DNA of 18,127 nucleotides, from the NCBI GenBank assembly GCA_965652545.1, contig CBFGWV010000069.1, positions 1 to 18,127 of the forward strand, in the 5' to 3' direction. The translations under genes were made by a program, and so were the position numbers. This DNA is from CBFGWV01 sp965652545 (GTDB taxonomy: Bacteria; Pseudomonadota; Gammaproteobacteria; Competibacterales; Competibacteraceae). Under the pieces are notes generated by a model, which worked only from the letters and a program-made list of their open reading frames with translations, ran no database searches and was not told the DNA's origin. Below are positions 13,919 to 18,127 of the stretch, in pieces. How positions within the stretch are numbered: position 1 is the first letter of the stretch; each line of letters begins with the position of its first letter.

Positions 13919-16699
13919 GTGACCCAAGCGGATAGCAGACTCGCGCCCACCCACACGTCGCTCAACGACCACTACAGCGCTGCCCAGATCCGTATCGACC
14001 GCTGGACGGCGCTCAAGAGCCTGGCGAACCAGCTGGCCGGCAGCCGCCGCGAGCGGACCCGCAGCCACCTCATCGAAAAAGCCCGCAGCCTGGTACAGGC
14101 CCTGGAGCCCATCGAGATCTACTGGGCCTTTCCCGGTCGGCGCAGCTTCCAGCAATTGCGCCGGCACTTGCATCGCGAAGACCTGGACGCGTTCTCGGAA
14201 ACCGTCACACGCATCGTGCGGGCGCTGTTGTCCGGGTCGTTCCGCCGCCGTTTCGTGGACATCAGCGGCGAGGGGGAGGTCGACACGGACGATGAGCAGG
14301 AAGCCGCCGAGACCCACGATGAGCAGGCCCTGGCCAAGCCGTACTTCGAGGTGCTGTTCGTCGATGGGCTGACCCCCTCGCAGGAAGAGGCCCAGCGCCA
14401 GGCCCTGCGCGAGATGCGCCGCTCGGACGACCCGTTCCTCTACGAGCAGGTGGTGGTCGGCAGCTTCGAGGACGCGCTGATCGGCGTGCTGTTCAACCAC
14501 AACATCCAGTCGGTGGTGGTGCGTTACGACTTCCGTTTCGAGTCGACCAACAAGCTGAAGATGCTGCAGCGCTTTCTGCACCCGGCAGCGGTGGGCGACG
14601 AGGACATCGATGCCCTCGACCCCGAGCAATACGGCCCCGAGTTGTGCCGGATGATCCGCCGCGTGCGTCCGGAGCTCGACGTCTTCCTGGTCACCGACCG
14701 CTCAGTGGAGGAAATCGCCGGCACCGACCTCGGCGGTTGTCTTCGCGTGTTCTACAACCGCGAGGACTACATGGAGCTGCATCTGAACATCCTGCGTGGG
14801 GTGAACAGCCGCTACCGCACGCCATTCTTCACCGCCTTGAAGGAGTACTCCAAACAGCCCACCGGCGTGTTCCACGCCATGCCGATCAGCCGCGGCAAGT
14901 CCATTACCCGGTCCAACTGGATCCGCGATATGGGCGAGTTCTACGGCATGAACATCTTCCTGGCCGAAACCTCGGCCACCTCCGGCGGGCTGGACTCGCT
15001 GCTCGAGCCGGTAGGGCCGATCAAAAAAGCCCAGGAGCTGGCTGCCCGGGCATTTGGTGCCAAGCAGACCTTTTTCGCCACCAACGGCACCTCCACCTGC
15101 AACAAGATCGTCGTCCAGGCCATCGTGCGCCCGGGGGACATCGTCCTGGTAGACCGCGACTGCCACAAGTCGCACCACTACGGCATGGTGCTGGGCGGGG
15201 CGCGGGTGGTGTACCTGGACAGCTACCCGCTGTCGCGCTACTCCATGTACGGCGCGGTGCCGCTGAAGGAGATCAAGCACAAGCTGCTGCAACTCAAGCA
15301 TGCCGGCAAACTGGACAAGGTGCGCATGCTGTTGCTCACCAACTGCACCTTCGATGGCATCGTCTACAACGTCGAACGGGTCATGGAAGAATGCCTGGCC
15401 ATCAAGCCCGACCTGGTCTTCCTGTGGGACGAGGCGTGGTTCGCCTTTGCCCGCTTCGGACCGACCTACCGCCAGCGCACCGCCATGGCCACGGCGGCCA
15501 CGCTGCGCGCCCGCTACCGCGATCCGGCCTACCGCGAACAGTACGAGCGCTTCAAACGTGAAAGCGAGGGCCTGGACGACGAGGCCCTGCTTGCGCTGCG
15601 CTGGCTGCCGGACCCGGACAAGGTGCGCATCCGTGCCTATGCCACCCAGTCCACGCACAAGACGCTGACCTCGTTGCGCCAGGGCTCGATGATCCACGTG
15701 TGGGACCAGGACTTCCACGGGCTGGTGTCGCAGGCCTTCCACGAAGCCTACATGACCCACACCTCGACCTCGCCCAACTACCAGATCATCGCCTCGCTGG
15801 ATGTCGGGCGGCGTCAGGTGGAGCTGGAGGGCTTCGAGCTGGTGCAGAAGCAGGTCGAGGCGGCCATGTCCATGCGCAAGGCGATCGCCGCGCATCCATT
15901 GCTGAGCAAGTACTTCCAGGTGCTGACGGTGCGCGACTTGATCCCGCCGGAGTTCCGCGAGTCGGGCATCGAGTCGTACTGGGACCCGGAGCATGGCTGG
16001 AGCGACACCTGGGACGCGTGGGCGGCGGACGAGTTCACCCTCGATGCCACCCGCCTGACTCTGGCGGTCGGGGGGACCGGGTTCGACGGCGATACGTTCA
16101 AGAACACGGTATTGATGGATCGTTACGGCATCCAGATCAACAAGACCTCGCGCAATACCGTGTTGTTCATGACCAACATCGGCACCACGCGCTCATCCGT
16201 GGCCTACTTGATCGAGGTGCTGGTGCGTATCGCCCAGGGCCTGGACGGCGAGTTGGAGGACTGTAGCGCCATGGAGCGCAAGGCCTTCGAGCGCAAGGTC
16301 CACTCCCTGACCCACGACTACCCGCCGCTGCCGGATTTCTCACGCTTCCACGGGGCTTTTCTTTCCCCCGACGATCGCGGCACGGGGGAGGGGGATATCC
16401 GCACGGCGTACTTCCACGCCTATGACGAGGCCAACTGCGAGTACTTCCCCTTGAGCGGCGGGACGCTGGAGGCGGCCATGGATGCGGGGCGCGATCTGGT
16501 TTCCACAGCGTTCATCATTCCCTATCCACCGGGCTTTCCCATCCTGGTGCCCGGTCAGGTGATCTCCAAGGAGATTCTGCATTTCATGCGCGCGCTGGAT
16601 GTGAAGGAAATTCACGGCTACCGGCCCGATCTGGGGCTTCGGGTCTTTACCCCCGAGGCGCTCGAGGCCATTGCCAGCGAGCGCGGCGTCACACCCTAA
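13919..16699 (+). CDS. Orn/Lys/Arg decarboxylase-like PLP enzyme with N-terminal extension
   Basis: Fold-type-I PLP enzyme of 926 residues, related to bacterial biodegradative Lys/Orn/Arg decarboxylases (about 710-760 residues). Residues 1-137 are an unfamiliar helical region ending in an acidic stretch (122-136). A wing-type domain follows (PYFEVLFVDGL, QSVVVRYDF). The core shows TSATSGGLDSLLEPVGPI, FFATNGTSTCNKIV, DRDCHKSHHYG, PLP Asp504 in LWDEAWFAFARF and Schiff-base Lys581 in TQSTHKTLTSLRQGSMIHV. The C-terminal domain keeps PPGFPILVPG. The Asp-to-Lys spacing of 77 is about 40 longer than in E. coli CadA (330 to 367, from memory). The GTG start follows AAAGGAA by six bases and sits 26 bp after the amidase; a longer open frame upstream overlaps the amidase and is not coding. 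The substrate is probably a basic or related amino acid, but this is not certain. Confidence 0.9.
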   Translation: MTQADSRLAPTHTSLNDHYSAAQIRIDRWTALKSLANQLAGSRRERTRSHLIEKARSLVQALEPIEIYWAFPGRRSFQQLRRHLHREDLDAFSETVTRIVRALLSGSFRRRFVDISGEGEVDTDDEQEAAETHDEQALAKPYFEVLFVDGLTPSQEEAQRQALREMRRSDDPFLYEQVVVGSFEDALIGVLFNHNIQSVVVRYDFRFESTNKLKMLQRFLHPAAVGDEDIDALDPEQYGPELCRMIRRVRPELDVFLVTDRSVEEIAGTDLGGCLRVFYNREDYMELHLNILRGVNSRYRTPFFTALKEYSKQPTGVFHAMPISRGKSITRSNWIRDMGEFYGMNIFLAETSATSGGLDSLLEPVGPIKKAQELAARAFGAKQTFFATNGTSTCNKIVVQAIVRPGDIVLVDRDCHKSHHYGMVLGGARVVYLDSYPLSRYSMYGAVPLKEIKHKLLQLKHAGKLDKVRMLLLTNCTFDGIVYNVERVMEECLAIKPDLVFLWDEAWFAFARFGPTYRQRTAMATAATLRARYRDPAYREQYERFKRESEGLDDEALLALRWLPDPDKVRIRAYATQSTHKTLTSLRQGSMIHVWDQDFHGLVSQAFHEAYMTHTSTSPNYQIIASLDVGRRQVELEGFELVQKQVEAAMSMRKAIAAHPLLSKYFQVLTVRDLIPPEFRESGIESYWDPEHGWSDTWDAWAADEFTLDATRLTLAVGGTGFDGDTFKNTVLMDRYGIQINKTSRNTVLFMTNIGTTRSSVAYLIEVLVRIAQGLDGELEDCSAMERKAFERKVHSLTHDYPPLPDFSRFHGAFLSPDDRGTGEGDIRTAYFHAYDEANCEYFPLSGGTLEAAMDAGRDLVSTAFIIPYPPGFPILVPGQVISKEILHFMRALDVKEIHGYRPDLGLRVFTPEALEAIASERGVTP

Positions 16700-16730
16700 C
16701 CCCATAGAACGCAAGGATAAGGAGAAGCCC

Positions 16731-18127
16731 ATGGCCAGCCGCAAGAAGCTGAAGAACATCTCCGAGGTTCGTCGCTATTTTCATCGCAACGACAAGCCCA
16801 TCTACTTTGTCAGCGCGACCAACTTCAACCTGCTCGGTATCGACGAGTGGGTGAAGAATTTCAAGTACATCAATTACATCGACTGCTACGACGGGCATCA
16901 CCCCAATGTCTTCTGCCCCTCGGAGATTCCCCACGCCGAGTTCCAGTCGATCGAGGAGATCAACAATTATCTCCTCACCCACAAGGAGGTTATCGACTAC
17001 ATCGGCCAGCGCGAAGGCCAACCGAAGATCGTCTTCCTCATGTTCGATGAGCAGACCGAAAAGCTTGCCAAGGAACTCGGTGCCGAGGTGTGGTTCCCCA
17101 AGGCCTCGCTACGCACCCGTGTCGACAACAAGATCGAAACCGTGCGTATCGGCAACAAGGCCGGTGTGCCCAGCGTACCCAACACCCTGGCCGAGGTGGA
17201 GAGCTACGCCCACCTCATGGCGCTGAGCAAGAAGGCCGGCCTGGGCAAGGACCTGGTGCTGCAATCGGCCTTCGGCGACTCCGGACACACCACGTTTTTC
17301 ATAAAATCCGAGGCCGATTTCCGCCGCCATGAGCACGAGATCGTCGGCCAGGGCGAGATCAAGATCATGAAGCGCATCCGCTGCCGCGGATCGGCCATCG
17401 AGGCCTGCGCCACCAAGCACGGCACCATCGTCGGCCCGCTGATGACCGAACTGGTCGGCTTTCCGGAACTGACGCCGTATCGCGGCGGCTGGTGCGGCAA
17501 CGAGATCTTCCCCAACGCCTTTTCCAAGAAGGTGCGCGAACAGGCGCGCGATTACACCTTCAAGTTCGGTGAGCAGTTGCGCAAAGAGGGCTACCGCGGC
17601 TACTTCGAGCTCGACTTTCTCATCGACATGAAGACCAAGGATCTGTACCTGGGCGAGCTCAACCCGCGCATCACCGGCGCCAGTTCGATGACCAACCACG
17701 CGGCCTTCGCCCATGCGGACGCGCCGTTGTTCCTGTTCCACCTGCTGGAGTTCTCCGGCGTGCCCTTCGATATCGACATCGAGGCGCTCAACGGGCGCTG
17801 GGCGGACAAGGACAACATCGACTCGTGGTGCCAGATGGTGGTCAAGTACACCGAGGACAACCTCGATGTCATTACCGAGGCACCGCCCTCGGGTATCTGG
17901 CGGATGAAGGACGACGGCTCCGTGGAGTACGACCGCTTCGACTACCACCGCCGTGCCGTAGAGAGCGAGCGCGAGGCTTTCTTCCTGCGCATCCTCAAGC
18001 CCGGCGACTACCGCTACGAGGGCGCGGACCTGGGGATCATCGTCACCCGTGGCCGAGCCATGGATAACAACTTCCAGCTCACCCAGCGCTCGCAGCAGTG
18101 GATCGAGGGCATCCGCAAGCACTTCAA
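16731..18127 (+). CDS. ATP-grasp ligase, 3' end outside the window
   Basis: At least 465 residues, open to the window edge with no stop. An N-terminal domain (1-130; IYFVSATNFNLLG, INYIDCYDGHHPN) precedes an ATP-grasp fold: GNKAGVPSVPNTLAE, nucleotide-binding strand and loop DLVLQSAFGDSGHTTF (174-189), IMKRIRCRGSAIE, and the metal site Glu293 (YFELDFL) with Glu309 and Asn311 in LGELNPRITGASS. This is the pattern of biotin-carboxylase/D-Ala-D-Ala-ligase relatives that join a carboxylate to an amine through an acyl phosphate. No biotin carrier domain is visible. The start is firm: AAGGAG lies seven bases before ATG, 31 bp after the decarboxylase stop. Position with a decarboxylase, amidase and aminotransferase suggests it condenses an amine with an acid. 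The partner substrates are unknown. Confidence 0.88.
   Translation, partial: MASRKKLKNISEVRRYFHRNDKPIYFVSATNFNLLGIDEWVKNFKYINYIDCYDGHHPNVFCPSEIPHAEFQSIEEINNYLLTHKEVIDYIGQREGQPKIVFLMFDEQTEKLAKELGAEVWFPKASLRTRVDNKIETVRIGNKAGVPSVPNTLAEVESYAHLMALSKKAGLGKDLVLQSAFGDSGHTTFFIKSEADFRRHEHEIVGQGEIKIMKRIRCRGSAIEACATKHGTIVGPLMTELVGFPELTPYRGGWCGNEIFPNAFSKKVREQARDYTFKFGEQLRKEGYRGYFELDFLIDMKTKDLYLGELNPRITGASSMTNHAAFAHADAPLFLFHLLEFSGVPFDIDIEALNGRWADKDNIDSWCQMVVKYTEDNLDVITEAPPSGIWRMKDDGSVEYDRFDYHRRAVESEREAFFLRILKPGDYRYEGADLGIIVTRGRAMDNNFQLTQRSQQWIEGIRKHF

Noticed and set aside
14702..15994. 430-codon minus-strand open frame under the decarboxylase
   Set aside because: Shadow of the plus-strand PLP enzyme, whose motifs are intact throughout; the translation is His/Gln/Val-rich without domains.
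17109..18122. 337-codon minus-strand open frame opposite the ATP-grasp gene
   Set aside because: Antisense shadow; the plus strand carries an uninterrupted ATP-grasp fold.
1..18127. CRISPR array, tRNA, rRNA, insertion sequence or attachment site
   Set aside because: No regularly spaced direct repeats, cloverleaf-like tracts, transposase motifs or terminal inverted repeats were noticed by eye.

Overview
The window is GC-rich, densely packed DNA with short intergenic gaps and no rRNA, tRNA, CRISPR array or insertion sequence that I can see. Protein families and the FixJ-type two-component style point to a proteobacterium. A carboxysome-type carbonic anhydrase relative and polyamine-type enzymes make a gammaproteobacterium the best guess, but the species cannot be fixed from this sequence. 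All genes are on the + strand except one LuxR-type regulator.

Region 1 (71-7925) starts with a MASE4 sensor histidine kinase split by a frameshift in a run of eight G, then a FixJ-type response regulator that overlaps it by ATGA. Next come an unusual fusion of a degenerate receiver domain to a haloperoxidase-like alpha/beta hydrolase, a YcaC-type isochorismatase-family hydrolase, a YtcJ-type amidohydrolase with a Cys/His-rich tail, and an MFS exporter with a C-terminal monooxygenase-like domain. This reads as a signal-controlled set of small-molecule hydrolases plus an exporter. The substrate is unknown.

Region 2 (7975-10424) carries a 350-residue stand-alone protein that matches the catalytic core of the carboxysome shell carbonic anhydrase CsoSCA, with no carboxysome gene in view. 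A YfcE-type metallophosphoesterase overlaps its end. A secreted alpha-carbonic anhydrase follows, behind a 214-bp gap that holds a 14-bp perfect palindrome. Two unrelated carbonic-anhydrase families therefore sit side by side.

Region 3 (10430-18127) has a minus-strand LuxR-type regulator diverging from a four-gene series: a class-III aminotransferase (GabT/PuuE type), a nitrilase-superfamily amidase, a 926-residue Orn/Lys/Arg decarboxylase-like PLP enzyme with extra segments, and an ATP-grasp ligase cut by the window end. A strong rho-independent terminator lies between the aminotransferase and the amidase. The parts list (decarboxylase, ATP-dependent ligase, aminotransferase, amidase) has the logic of the gamma-glutamyl-putrescine (Puu) route but uses unrelated ligase and amidase families. 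It is the best candidate here for an undescribed amine or amino-acid pathway.
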